Positions 7,230 through 15,890 of a DNA stretch of 64,000 bases are shown piece by piece. The translations under genes were made by a program, and so were the position numbers. The notes under the pieces were generated by a model. It was not told where the DNA came from. It did not search any database and worked only from the letters and a program-made list of their open reading frames with translations. Within the stretch, counting starts at the first letter, position 1; each line of letters starts with the position of its first letter. Location of the stretch: positions 1 through 64,000 of the IMG/VR virus record IMGVR_UViG_3300030002_000007. One strand, given 5' to 3'. The DNA is from a virus.

Positions 7230-9316
7230 CGCATACTCCTTCCGGCAAAAGCGGGCATCGGCATTTTTGGTCTTAGGGTGTCATCTACGAGCACAGCATT
7301 TTTGAGTCTCTCCATTATTTTTGGCTCGTGCACAAGGACCTGAAGAACCAGAGCCCTAAAGATATCATCGGTAAAGCCCTCGCCCTTGCCCGGACATTGA
7401 GTGGGCCCAAGCTCTCGCACCGTCAGCATCTGCAAGACCAAATGTTGGATAGGCTTGCCATTCAACAACCTGAAGTCAATGACTGAGCCATCAAGCACTG
7501 CCTCGAACTGTTCCTTGCTGATACGAGGGAAGTGCATGTTCATGCTTTCCATCATAGCGACAAGAACGTCGAAGTGTTTGCGTCTCGGAGAGAACTGCTT
7601 GGTCAGACATCTAGGCTTGCCATCTACTAGCTTGCCCATATCTTCCATAGCACGGTGCAGAATATCCAATGACTGCCATTGGTCTGCAAGAAGACATACT
7701 GCGTGGAGATCCTTGCAAACAGGGAGGATCACCTGCTGGTACATCTTGTTGAAGTCGATCTTCCGGCCTTCGTGAGGCATGCACTCCAGTACCGTTGACA
7801 CTTCGGTCTGGTGAGTATCGAAGTTGTAGTGCGCAGCTGTGAGGCAGAACGAGTTGTTCACCGAGCCTGCGTCTATCGTTACTACTGAGGGGAACGGACA
7901 GGCACGAAGCTTCTGCACCTTAGCGTAGAGCATGCCCGGTTGGTCGTAGCAGTACGTCATCTCGTGCGTAGGTATCTGATCGAACAACTCGAACTTGACC
8001 GTTGATCGTCCGATGAACGCAGAGTGCACCCTAGGTGGATTGGCCCCGAAGTCGCGCTCTGCCTTTTCCGGATTGGTCGCGTAGGCTAGAGCGATCAAAG
8101 GTGTATCTCTGTGAAGCGTTGGGTTGACCTTCCATGTCGGCAACTGAATACCGAGGATGTACTTCTCGCCTTCAGGCGTCTTGGCATCGCCCAATCGACG
8201 CATGACCTTATCGCGGATGCTGATCGGAGAGGACACACCTAGCATCAAGGCGGGAGGCGCATTGATCCCTTCCTTCAGCAGATCGATGTTAATCGACTGC
8301 ACCGTAGCAAGGCTGTTGGTCAAGGACTTGTGCGCTTCATCCGCATTGGCTCGTGACGACTGCTCGTCTTCCTCTTCGTTACCCTTCGGTAAGGGAAACA
8401 AACCCAACTCGTCGATCACCGCAAAGATTCGTGAGTCGCCGCGAAGGATCGGGCCATTCGGATGTGTCGGGTAGAACTTCAAGTTCTTGTGAAAGTACTT
8501 GATGAACAGATCCTTCTTCCGGAAAAGTTCTACGCCATACTTCTCACCGTAGTGCGTCAGGAGTTCATGGTAGTTCTTGAACCAGTCGCTCTCGTCGATG
8601 ATGTTCATGTAAGGCGTCCACAGCAACGCCTCTGCCTTACTGAACGTCAGGGACACGAACGTGCCAGTGAGCTCCGTGGACTTCTGCATCGAATTCGGAG
8701 CCAAGCTTGCAAGCTTTGGGAACTTCAAGTAGCGATGGGTGAGGTAGGAGCAGTACGAGGCAGCACTTGAGGACTTTCCGGAACGCTGACCTAGGCAATT
8801 CACCAGCTCCTGATAGTTGTGCAGGTAGTGATTCGTAATCAGGTCATGCTTGGTGCGTTTGCACTTCGGGCACTTGCCGTTCTCGAGAACTTGCATGTGC
8901 TCAGTGATGCCTATCGAGGGCATTGCCTTATCGACGTTCTCGACAATGTAGCCTAGGTCGAACCACCGCTTGTCTGAGCAGCACGGACAGACTTCACCCA
9001 TGAGCATCAGGCCCGTCCACATCTGAATGACCCACGGAGGGTTGGCATCTTTGCCGATGATGTTGTACGCGTAGTCGTAGTAGTTCTTCGCCGATGCAAG
9101 GTCGCGGTCGTCGATCTTGAGGTCGCGGATCATCCCAGTGTCAGGGTCTTCCGCGTCATCCATCAAAGCGACAATGTCGAAGTCATCGACATACTTCGGA
9201 GCGTCTTCGTACTCTACCTCAACCTCGGAGCCAAAGGCAGCTAGCTCGGGGAAGAAATGCGCTTCCATCTCCGCCCTTGAAGGCTTTGCCTTCTTCTTAC
9301 CCTTCAACTGGGCCAT
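7226..9316 (-). CDS. terL: Terminase large subunit
   Basis: 696 aa. Motor ATPase and headful or site-cutting nuclease of DNA packaging. The Walker A motif is GQRSGKSS (residues about 176-183), Walker B is FAVIDELGLF near residue 300, and the nuclease domain begins with VVTIDAGSVNNSF near residue 490. A zinc-finger-like insertion precedes the ATPase (Cys110, 112 and 113, then Cys149 and Cys152), a feature of some large-phage terminases. GGAGG lies 8 nt before the ATG. It overlaps the upstream gene of unknown function, which occupies the position where a small terminase subunit would be expected. Confidence 0.9.
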   Translation of the reverse strand: MAQLKGKKKAKPSRAEMEAHFFPELAAFGSEVEVEYEDAPKYVDDFDIVALMDDAEDPDTGMIRDLKIDDRDLASAKNYYDYAYNIIGKDANPPWVIQMWTGLMLMGEVCPCCSDKRWFDLGYIVENVDKAMPSIGITEHMQVLENGKCPKCKRTKHDLITNHYLHNYQELVNCLGQRSGKSSSAASYCSYLTHRYLKFPKLASLAPNSMQKSTELTGTFVSLTFSKAEALLWTPYMNIIDESDWFKNYHELLTHYGEKYGVELFRKKDLFIKYFHKNLKFYPTHPNGPILRGDSRIFAVIDELGLFPLPKGNEEEDEQSSRANADEAHKSLTNSLATVQSINIDLLKEGINAPPALMLGVSSPISIRDKVMRRLGDAKTPEGEKYILGIQLPTWKVNPTLHRDTPLIALAYATNPEKAERDFGANPPRVHSAFIGRSTVKFELFDQIPTHEMTYCYDQPGMLYAKVQKLRACPFPSVVTIDAGSVNNSFCLTAAHYNFDTHQTEVSTVLECMPHEGRKIDFNKMYQQVILPVCKDLHAVCLLADQWQSLDILHRAMEDMGKLVDGKPRCLTKQFSPRRKHFDVLVAMMESMNMHFPRISKEQFEAVLDGSVIDFRLLNGKPIQHLVLQMLTVRELGPTQCPGKGEGFTDDIFRALVLQVLVHEPKIMERLKNAVLVDDTLRPKMPMPAFAGRSMR

Positions 9317-9992
9317 TGTTCATGCCTCCATTCTGATCCAGCACCTGCTGCAGCTTACGCTTCAAGGCTCGCGTCTCTCTGCGATTGCCTGATTCACTCT
9401 CCGGCTCTTGCGGCACGTAAGGATCAGGGAACCTCTTCGGCTGTGAGGGGTTGGCCGCGGAAATGAGTTCACCAGTTGAATTCGCAGGGAGCTTGAGGAA
9501 CCGCTCGATGAAATGCGACATCTTGATGACTACAGCGTGGTGGGCCATCTTCTCAAACTTGACGAGGGTGGAAAGCTCCACCTCTGATCCAGTCACTGCC
9601 TTGATGGCCTCAGAGGCCTGAGACGCCCCAGCGCCAAGCGCCAACGTGAGTGGCGCGATTTCCTTGATAAAGAAATCGCGAACCGTTACTATGTTTTCCT
9701 TCAAGACAGGAGGCAAGGTTTTACCCAATGCCTCCGCGTACTGAATTGCTTCCTTGTTCTCAGGCTCCGGCTTGGTCGGGACTGCCTCCCGTTTCAAGCT
9801 GGCTATCTCGTCCTCAAACATGGAGAAGAAGAACCGCGAACGGTGCCGCTTCTTCAGGGTCGGGGCTACAGCCTTGACTGGAGCTATAGGAGTGGCAACG
9901 CGGCTCAACATATCGTCGATGCTCGCCTGCATTTCAGAAGGCTTCACGTCTTGAACTGCGACGCTCCTTCTCTTCATTGAACCGGTTGCCAT
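9297..9992 (-). CDS. Hypothetical protein upstream of terL
   Basis: 231 aa. Basic, low-complexity N-terminal third, a helical middle (residues about 85-180) and a charged C-terminal segment with an Arg/Lys-rich helix (TRALKRKLQQVLDQ). It overlaps the terL start by 20 bp and has GGAG before the ATG at 9992. Location suggests a possible small terminase subunit, but no recognisable DNA-binding motif supports that, so it remains hypothetical. Confidence 0.6.
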   Translation of the reverse strand: MATGSMKRRSVAVQDVKPSEMQASIDDMLSRVATPIAPVKAVAPTLKKRHRSRFFFSMFEDEIASLKREAVPTKPEPENKEAIQYAEALGKTLPPVLKENIVTVRDFFIKEIAPLTLALGAGASQASEAIKAVTGSEVELSTLVKFEKMAHHAVVIKMSHFIERFLKLPANSTGELISAANPSQPKRFPDPYVPQEPESESGNRRETRALKRKLQQVLDQNGGMNNGPVEG

Positions 9993-10004
9993 GTCGTCTC
10001 CTAA

Positions 10005-11489
10005 TTACTCGTCGTCACCGTCATCATCGTCCGACGGCACATCATCAGTCTCGCCCTTGCCAGCTTTCGCCTTCTGAGTAGACACATACAGAAGTTCACC
10101 GATGCCCTTCGCCATCTGCGAGAAGCAGAACTTGCGAATGCTCATGGGCTTGTACCCCAGCACTGTTGAGATCTTCGTCATTGCATCCTTGTCACCAAGC
10201 ACCCACTTCTTGAAGTAGCCCCAAGGGATCGGCTTCTTTGAGGCACCGAGACCGTCGAGGTTGAGCTTGAAGCCCGCACGCGTACCGGAGAGCTGCCCCG
10301 TCTGCTTGAGGTAGTAGATCGTATCGAACACTGGATCGATACCTCGCGCTTGACCGTCAGCATCTTCCGTCCACAGCCGGATTAAGCACTCACGTTGCGG
10401 CGTCCACAGCTTGTTCTTGTTGGCCTTCAAGTGGACATAGCGGTACGTGTCCAAGCCATCGAATTCAACTGAAGGCTCCTGCTCGTCAAAGGTCTTCTTA
10501 CCCTTCTTCGGACTGAACGGTGCAGCACTCAACGAACGGGACACCTGACGCATACGAACGTCGGAGAACTGCTGCAAGGCCTTGCCGCCCTTTTCAGAAT
10601 CCTTCGGCCCGAACATAGCCATCGGATTGGAACGCAGGTGATTGAGGCCATAGACGGTGACCATCTTCTGCACCATACGACCTTTGACCCGCTCGAGCTG
10701 TTTGGAGAACGCAGAAGCCTTCACCGACAACTGGTTACTGATTTCCTCCTTGTCCTTGGCTTCCGGATTCATCGCCGTGTAAGAATCAACGAAGATGATG
10801 CCCTGCAGCTTGTCGTCAGGAGCCGGCACCCACCAACCATTGCCGTACTTGCGAGTCATGACTGGATCGATGAACTCTTCGATCTCGGCCTTCTTCTTTT
10901 TGTCCTCGGCATCGAAGATCAACCACCACTTGCCCTCAACGTAACGTTTGTCCGGAAGGTCGCGCAAGACTTCGGCCAGCCAGTCGTAGAAGCGTTCAAG
11001 GATAACCTCGGAGCGATAACGGACGCGAGGTGGGATTATGTACTGGCCTGTCTTCGGATCCTGCTTACCGAACACTTGATCCATCGTCATCTTGATGCCC
11101 ATCCCCTTGAGGATGTTATGCACATACGGCTTGGAGTTCTTTGTCGAACCCTCGAAGTCAACAAAGGCAATGATCGGAATGTCAGCCACGATAGCGGCAC
11201 CCATTACGTTCAAGGCAACCGTCGTCTTCGCGCATTGCTCTTCACCAGCCCCGGTCATCATGCAGGGCCGTATGCCCCCACCCAAGACTAAGTCGAGGGC
11301 TAACAGCGCGGTACTCATTGGAGGACACACATCCAACGACGAGCACTCGAAGCCTTGCCGTTTCGCAATGACATTGAGCGTAGTGTTATACATGGCGCGC
11401 ACATCGAGCTTCGGGCGTCTATCGACCTTATCTTCAACAGGTGCCTTCGTTTTCGCCTTTGTTGCTGGCGGTGCTGCTTTTTTAACCAT
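10005..11489 (-). CDS. RecA/UvsX-like recombinase
   Basis: 494 aa. ATP-dependent strand-exchange protein of phage recombination and recombination-dependent replication. Walker A is GAGEEQCAKTT (residues 80-90), followed by an acidic FVDFEGS element like that of RecA, and a Walker B strand GIIFVDSYTAMNP. The DNA-binding loop region includes VYGLNHLRSNPMAMFG. It is longer than RecA or UvsX because of a Lys/Glu-rich insertion near residues 180-215 and an acidic C-terminal tail (DDVPSDDDDGDDE). Acidic tails of RecA and UvsX-type proteins modulate DNA binding. A TGTAAATA promoter candidate lies 58 nt upstream, giving it a transcription start separate from the SSB gene. Confidence 0.85.
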   Translation of the reverse strand: MVKKAAPPATKAKTKAPVEDKVDRRPKLDVRAMYNTTLNVIAKRQGFECSSLDVCPPMSTALLALDLVLGGGIRPCMMTGAGEEQCAKTTVALNVMGAAIVADIPIIAFVDFEGSTKNSKPYVHNILKGMGIKMTMDQVFGKQDPKTGQYIIPPRVRYRSEVILERFYDWLAEVLRDLPDKRYVEGKWWLIFDAEDKKKKAEIEEFIDPVMTRKYGNGWWVPAPDDKLQGIIFVDSYTAMNPEAKDKEEISNQLSVKASAFSKQLERVKGRMVQKMVTVYGLNHLRSNPMAMFGPKDSEKGGKALQQFSDVRMRQVSRSLSAAPFSPKKGKKTFDEQEPSVEFDGLDTYRYVHLKANKNKLWTPQRECLIRLWTEDADGQARGIDPVFDTIYYLKQTGQLSGTRAGFKLNLDGLGASKKPIPWGYFKKWVLGDKDAMTKISTVLGYKPMSIRKFCFSQMAKGIGELLYVSTQKAKAGKGETDDVPSDDDDGDDE

Positions 11490-11546
11490 ACGAAAATGCT
11501 CCCAAGAAATGAAGAGAGGGAGTGGGCTGAATGCACCACCCCCTCA

Positions 11547-11554
11547 TATTTACA
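11547..11554 (-). promoter_or_regulatory. T4-late-like promoter candidate (TGTAAATA)
   Basis: Minus-strand TGTAAATA in the gap between the SSB-like gene and the recombinase gene, 58 nt before the recombinase ATG. It differs from the T4 late -10 element TATAAATA at one base. Confidence 0.55.
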
Positions 11555-11568
11555 CGAGTTCGGAACGA

Positions 11569-12235
11569 TCAGTCGTCGTCATCATCGAAGTCATCATCTT
11601 CATCGACAACCTTTTTCTTCTTGGCCGGAGCCTTCTTCTTCGGAGCAGGTTCATCGTCGTCATCTTCGTCCGCATCGAAGTCATCGTCTTCATCAACGAC
11701 TTTCTTCTTTTTCGCGGGAGCCTTCTTCTTCGGTGCTGGCTCGTCGTCATCCTCGAAGTCGTCATCTTCATCGACGACCTTCTTGGACTTCTTCTTTGCC
11801 GGCGCGGGTTCATCATCCTCGTCGTCATCAAAGTCATCTTCGTCGACTACCTTCTTCTTTTTCGCAGGAGTCTTCTTCTTTGGAGCCGGTTCATCTTCGT
11901 CATCGTCGAAGTCATCCTCGTCAACGACTTTCTTTTTCTTCTTCGGCGCCGGTTCATCTTCTTCGTCGTCGCTGTCGAAGTCGTCTTCGTCTTCGTCGAC
12001 TACCTTCTTCTTTTTGGCCGCAACTTTCTTCTTGGGGGCCGGCTCGTCGTCATCCTCGCCGTCAAAGTCATCTTCGTCTTCATCAACGACCTTTTTCTTC
12101 TTGGCCGTAGCCTTCTTCTTCGGTGCTGGCTCGTCGTCATCCTCGTCTTCGTCGAAGTCCTCGTCAACTACCTTCTTCGACTTCTTCGGTGCGGGCTCGT
12201 CGTCCTCGTCAGCATCTTCGACCTTCTTCTTTTTC
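11569..12235 (-). repeat. Eight imperfect tandem repeats coding the charged tail
   Basis: In-frame tandem repeats of about 75-90 bp, each coding an acidic block, the peptide EPAPKK, a lysine run and VVDED. Units differ in length and in synonymous codons. They could still promote slippage or recombination that changes tail length. Confidence 0.75.
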
Positions 12236-13041
12236 TTGCCGGCGTTGACCTTGAAGCCCATGCTTAAGGCCCAACGCTCGAAGTTTGCACGAGTGCCTTC
12301 TTCGCTGTCTGCTGAGCTGAGGTCGGACAGATCCCACAGTAAGTAGGCCAATTCTTCTTCAGTAAGCGGAGTCTTGGCTTCACGCGGAACGACTTGATAT
12401 TGCTCAGACGGAGCCTTGTCGCTATCGTAGAGCACGCGAATGTCGCAACCATACTTCGGATGGCTAACCGGGAAGCACTTCACTTCACCCGAGCGGCTTT
12501 CGATAGTGTTGAGTTCTTTCAAGCCCTTGATCTTGCCGGCCAAACTTGTCGGAATGCGAACGGCAACGACTGGAGTCAGTGTATCGCTGTCCTTGTCCTT
12601 GAAGCCAGTGGTACGCTCGATCTTGGTGGGCTTGTTGTCTTCCGCATTGAACTTGCGCTGTAATGAACGGCTGATCATGCACACCCAATAGTTCTTGACG
12701 AACTGAATCGGGGAACGCCAGTTCTTCATGTCCTCGCCGTCACTCTCGGCTTTGGCACGCAGCTTGGCTTCGGCATCACGCCACGGATCATAGATCGTGG
12801 AATCGCGCTCTTGCGTTGCCGGGTCGAATGACGGACACTCGACATAGTACTTGATCGGCTTGCCTTCCTTGTTCTTGCCAGCGATCCAGTAGCCGGCATA
12901 AGCAAACACCTTGCCGAGGACTCGCATTTGGATCCACTTCTTTTCGGGGAAGTGATAGACGTCAACCTTATCCTCTGGCCGACTCTTCTTCTCTCTTCCG
13001 CCACCCTTTACGTCGTCAAAATCAGTACCTGCACGGCCCAT
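11569..13041 (-). CDS. Putative ssDNA-binding protein with repeated charged tail
   Basis: 490 aa. Residues 1 to about 265 form a globular domain with aromatic and basic patches (FPEKKWIQMRVLG, FVKNYWVCMISRSLQRKF). Residues about 270-490 are a polyampholyte tail made of eight imperfect units of the type DDEPAPKKK-x-AKKKKVVDEDDDFD. Position next to the recombinase and the acidic end (DDDFDDDDD) are typical of replication ssDNA-binding proteins such as T4 gp32, whose acidic tail binds partners. The fold itself is not certain from sequence. Codons vary between units, so the repeats are maintained at protein level rather than being a recent DNA duplication. Confidence 0.6.
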   Translation of the reverse strand: MGRAGTDFDDVKGGGREKKSRPEDKVDVYHFPEKKWIQMRVLGKVFAYAGYWIAGKNKEGKPIKYYVECPSFDPATQERDSTIYDPWRDAEAKLRAKAESDGEDMKNWRSPIQFVKNYWVCMISRSLQRKFNAEDNKPTKIERTTGFKDKDSDTLTPVVAVRIPTSLAGKIKGLKELNTIESRSGEVKCFPVSHPKYGCDIRVLYDSDKAPSEQYQVVPREAKTPLTEEELAYLLWDLSDLSSADSEEGTRANFERWALSMGFKVNAGKKKKKVEDADEDDEPAPKKSKKVVDEDFDEDEDDDEPAPKKKATAKKKKVVDEDEDDFDGEDDDEPAPKKKVAAKKKKVVDEDEDDFDSDDEEDEPAPKKKKKVVDEDDFDDDEDEPAPKKKTPAKKKKVVDEDDFDDDEDDEPAPAKKKSKKVVDEDDDFEDDDEPAPKKKAPAKKKKVVDEDDDFDADEDDDDEPAPKKKAPAKKKKVVDEDDDFDDDDD

Positions 13042-13044
13042 GGC

Positions 13045-13992
13045 TCATGTCTCCAATGTGAAAAGTTGCAAAACTGCGCGCTGCTTTGATGAAACAAACT
13101 CAGGGATACGCAATGTCGCTCGAACGTACCCCTCCCGATCATATTGCTTTGCTACCGATGCTACGTGCTCTAATGCTTCAAAATCCATGTCAGGCAATAC
13201 GTCACCCAACTGCGTTCCTTCTTCAACTAGTTCCTCATAACTAGTGTGGTAGTTATCTTTTGCCTGCCGGGCTGCCTCTGCCTTGGCGCTCTTCAACCAA
13301 GAGGAGATGAATGTCGTTAGCACGCCCTGTCTCGAATCGCACCTATCAATTGCCTTGGCAACATACGCCAGATAGATCTGAGCAATGTCGTCCAAAGGGA
13401 ATGAACAAGCCAACTCCTTGTACGTCGACTGCGCTTGCAGCAGAGCCATTCGCATGTACTTCTGAACGATCAGCTCTTTGAACCACCGCGCCTTCCCTTC
13501 CCAGTATTGCACTTCGCGGGAAATGGCAAACAGGTTGTACTTGTACTCCATGCCCAATGCGTCCTGAATGGAAGCTTGAACGCGAAGCTCTGTCTGCTTG
13601 GATACTCTGACAGCCCTTGCCTGAATTTTGTCGTATGTATTTACAAGATGGGCAAAGACAGACAGGATGCCAAACAGGATACCTCGGTTCAGGTGCATGT
13701 TCTCGAAATGCGCGAAGTCCTTTGTGATAATGAGGTTGTAGAAATGATGGGGCATCACGCCCTTCGTATTCATGGAGAACTTGGTCGACGGCTTGAGCGT
13801 CTGCGTAGCCACTACCTTAGCTGCGAAGTTTTCGATGAACGCGGGGGCTGTGCCGTACAGCAAATCCAGACCATGCTTGAGGAAGAACTGAAGAGTGCAG
13901 AGGTACTGGTGGGAGGTTAGATTCCCAACAATGCCTTCTGTGACTCCTTTCAGTGATCCGAACGTCGCGGAGTGTTTGTATGCCTGAGCCAT
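13045..13992 (-). CDS. Putative sigma-like transcription factor
   Basis: 315 aa. A segment near residues 195-240 (DDIAQIYLAYVAKAIDRCDS then TTFISSWLKSAKAEAAR) resembles sigma70 region 2: an amphipathic helix binding the polymerase clamp, an R-x-D-x-x-x-G-type turn and an aromatic-containing helix that would contact the -10 element. T4 gp55, which reads TATAAATA, contains only such minimal regions. The long N-terminal part is not recognised. If correct it could recognise the TGTAAATA sites of this genome. The match is by eye and moderate. Alternative: an unrelated helical virion protein. The gene is directly upstream of the SSB gene with a 3-bp gap. Confidence 0.45.
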   Translation of the reverse strand: MAQAYKHSATFGSLKGVTEGIVGNLTSHQYLCTLQFFLKHGLDLLYGTAPAFIENFAAKVVATQTLKPSTKFSMNTKGVMPHHFYNLIITKDFAHFENMHLNRGILFGILSVFAHLVNTYDKIQARAVRVSKQTELRVQASIQDALGMEYKYNLFAISREVQYWEGKARWFKELIVQKYMRMALLQAQSTYKELACSFPLDDIAQIYLAYVAKAIDRCDSRQGVLTTFISSWLKSAKAEAARQAKDNYHTSYEELVEEGTQLGDVLPDMDFEALEHVASVAKQYDREGYVRATLRIPEFVSSKQRAVLQLFTLET

Positions 13993-14001
13993 CGTCTATA
14001 C

Positions 14002-14421
14002 TCACAGCCCAGCGATTTGGTTTCTGAGCTTCAGGTACAGAGCAACGAGATGCTTGCACTGACCGACCACTTGAGTTGGGTTCGTCATGTCAGGTGGCTG
14101 ACCATTGGAGTACTCGAGATCAGCGGCCTTGCGTTTGTGTAATGCGTACTCATACCGGTACATGAAGTCAGGACAGGAGCAAGACACATTCACATGCAGC
14201 TTCTTGTCGATGAATTCGACGACTGTGACGTACCGTGTGCGATCTGGATTTACCCGCACCCGGCCATGCACATCGTAGTGATGCGTGGAGTACGACTTGC
14301 AGGCTGCGTAGCCGGTACCTCGTGGAGTGTAACCTGCCTTGAACTGCACAAGCCGAACAAACTTGGCATTGGATCTACGAACAGGATCAGTGCGGGTGAC
14401 AATAGTGCTGAGCTTTAACAT
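14002..14421 (-). CDS. SWIM zinc-finger-like protein
   Basis: 139 aa. Contains CSCPDF followed about 45 residues later by CKHLVALYL, which fits the SWIM pattern C-x-C-x(n)-C-x-H. SWIM domains bind DNA or proteins and occur in recombination factors and transposases. AGGAGC lies 8 nt before the ATG at 14421. No catalytic domain accompanies it, so it may be an adaptor. Function unknown. Confidence 0.65.
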   Translation of the reverse strand: MLKLSTIVTRTDPVRRSNAKFVRLVQFKAGYTPRGTGYAACKSYSTHHYDVHGRVRVNPDRTRYVTVVEFIDKKLHVNVSCSCPDFMYRYEYALHKRKAADLEYSNGQPPDMTNPTQVVGQCKHLVALYLKLRNQIAGL

Positions 14422-14433
14422 GAAATGTGCTCC

Positions 14434-14892
14434 TTAGAAATCCCCGAATGCCGTCTGGTAGCAAACAACGCCAAGAGACCGCCACATCGAGACAACACGG
14501 TTGCGATCCTCGAATACCAAGAAGACATCTTTCGGTAAAATGCCCTCCAGCTCAAGGAGGTACGGCTTGAGTATGTCGTCGTGCATGTGATCGCCTGTGA
14601 TCGCATCCGGGCGCATGAGCAACTGCGCAGAGATGATCGAAGGTGATACGTACTTCTTCAATTGCTGCAAGGTGAGCGCTCGCGCCATCTCCGGCCGGCC
14701 GGTCACGAAATAGAAGCGGTAATCAGAATCACTCAGGAACTTGCGATAGATCTCGACACCTTGCGGTATCGGCGTGTCCAAGTGATGATTGTCGTTCCAG
14801 CCCTTCAAGTCATTCGACAAGAAGAACGGGAGTCTTTCTTCTGAGCAAATGCAGCAGCCATCAATGTCTGCAACGATAACGTTCTTTGTCAC
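14434..14892 (-). CDS. HAD-superfamily phosphatase
   Basis: 152 aa. HAD motif I is VADIDGC (Asp9 nucleophile, Asp11 acid/base), motif II FVTGRPE, and motif IV FEDRNRVVSMWRSLG. The layout resembles the 3'-phosphatase domain of T4 polynucleotide kinase and related phage enzymes, but no kinase domain is attached. Substrate may be a nucleotide, nucleic-acid end or sugar phosphate. The start is GTG at 14892 overlapping the upstream TGA. It lies just downstream of the 7-deazaguanine genes and may be cotranscribed with them. Confidence 0.8.
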   Translation of the reverse strand: MTKNVIVADIDGCCICSEERLPFFLSNDLKGWNDNHHLDTPIPQGVEIYRKFLSDSDYRFYFVTGRPEMARALTLQQLKKYVSPSIISAQLLMRPDAITGDHMHDDILKPYLLELEGILPKDVFLVFEDRNRVVSMWRSLGVVCYQTAFGDF

Positions 14893-15113
14893 GTGTCCAC
14901 CTCGTCCATTTCAGTTTCCATGCAGTAATCGTCAACGCGACGAATACTCCCATCTGCTTCCACTACACCAACTGCGATCAGCCGAGCCATACCGTACCTA
15001 GGCTCTGTTGGAAGGATGACTTCAAACCCCTTTCCCAGTTGGTCAGGAACCAAAATGGAACCTACATGAACAACACGAACGTCTACGTTTGAGGAAAGGG
15101 ACTTGACCATCAC
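14889..15113 (-). CDS. Hypothetical protein, 73-74 aa
   Basis: Small, mostly beta-type sequence (VRVVHVGSILVP, GFEVILPTEPRYG, IAVGVVEADGSI) with an acidic end. Start may be GTG at 15113 or ATG at 15110. Both overlap the folE stop. Function unknown. Overlapping junctions on both sides place it firmly in the folE transcription unit. Confidence 0.5.
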   Translation of the reverse strand: MMVKSLSSNVDVRVVHVGSILVPDQLGKGFEVILPTEPRYGMARLIAVGVVEADGSIRRVDDYCMETEMDEVDT

Positions 15114-15877
15114 CTTGAAAGCTCCACGAGTTGGAAGAATTCAGCACGAGCCATAGCATTATTGCGCATGGCACCCCGCGTCACAGAATTCACCATCAAG
15201 GAGTCTGGATCTTTGACACCTCGATGGCTGCAACACAAATGCTTGGCACGAATCAGCACAGCCAGGCCTTCAGGCTGAGTACAGTCTTCCAAGAAGTCAG
15301 CTATGCGCATCGCCCATTCTTCCTGTATTTGAGGACGGGAAGAAATGTGATCGATTGACCTATGAAATTTGGACAGTCCGATCAGTGCATCTTTTGCGAT
15401 AACACCAACCCATGCGTGCCCGGTGATAGGAACCATGTGATGCGCACAGACACTGCGTATCGTGATGGGCCCGACTACGTACATCTCGTCGATCTGTGTA
15501 ACGTTGGGGAACTCGGTGATCGCGGGGGGCGGGAAATAACGACCCCGATACAATTCCGTAATCATCATCTTTGCCCAACGATTTGCGGTGTCTTTTGAGT
15601 TGTGGTCGTTCTCAGTGTCGATCAGCAAAGCGGCCAACACCGCTTGGAACTTGTCGGCCACTTCTTTCTGCAGGTCGACCAAAGCTCCTTCAGGTATGGC
15701 CTCATAAACTGTGTCTGTACCAAGGGCTGGTAAGCCAAGCTTCTTAATCTCCAGCCACAGGTACTCGCTGCAAGTAAGTGGCGGAACGTAGGGCCCGCTG
15801 TCTATGGCAACAGTAGCCATTACACTGTCGACGGTATTAGCATTGGCAATCTTTGTCAGGGCTTCAAGAGCATCCAT
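15110..15877 (-). CDS. folE: GTP cyclohydrolase I
   Basis: 255 aa. Converts GTP to 7,8-dihydroneopterin triphosphate, the first step of folate and of 7-deazaguanine synthesis. Zinc ligands are seen in SVCAHHMVP (Cys144, His146 or 147) and HLCCSHRGV (Cys215/216 with His218). The substrate loop GLSKFHRSIDHISSRPQIQE is conserved. Full FolE length. In this context the product feeds QueD, QueE and QueC, encoded upstream in the same leftward cluster. The ATG is at 15877, 13 bp after the queE stop. Confidence 0.93.
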   Translation of the reverse strand: MDALEALTKIANANTVDSVMATVAIDSGPYVPPLTCSEYLWLEIKKLGLPALGTDTVYEAIPEGALVDLQKEVADKFQAVLAALLIDTENDHNSKDTANRWAKMMITELYRGRYFPPPAITEFPNVTQIDEMYVVGPITIRSVCAHHMVPITGHAWVGVIAKDALIGLSKFHRSIDHISSRPQIQEEWAMRIADFLEDCTQPEGLAVLIRAKHLCCSHRGVKDPDSLMVNSVTRGAMRNNAMARAEFFQLVELSR

Positions 15878-15890
15878 TGAGTACTTGTCC

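Noticed and set aside
11569-12235. CRISPR-like array
   Set aside because: Repeats are tandem without unique spacers, vary in length and follow a reading frame, so they are coding repeats.
11531-12346. Long plus-strand frames over the charged-tail region (Ser/Phe/Ala-rich products of over 250 codons)
   Set aside because: They are the antisense of the in-frame GAC/AAG repeats of the SSB-like tail. Composition is extreme, there is no ribosome binding site, and the sense frame is a convincing gene.
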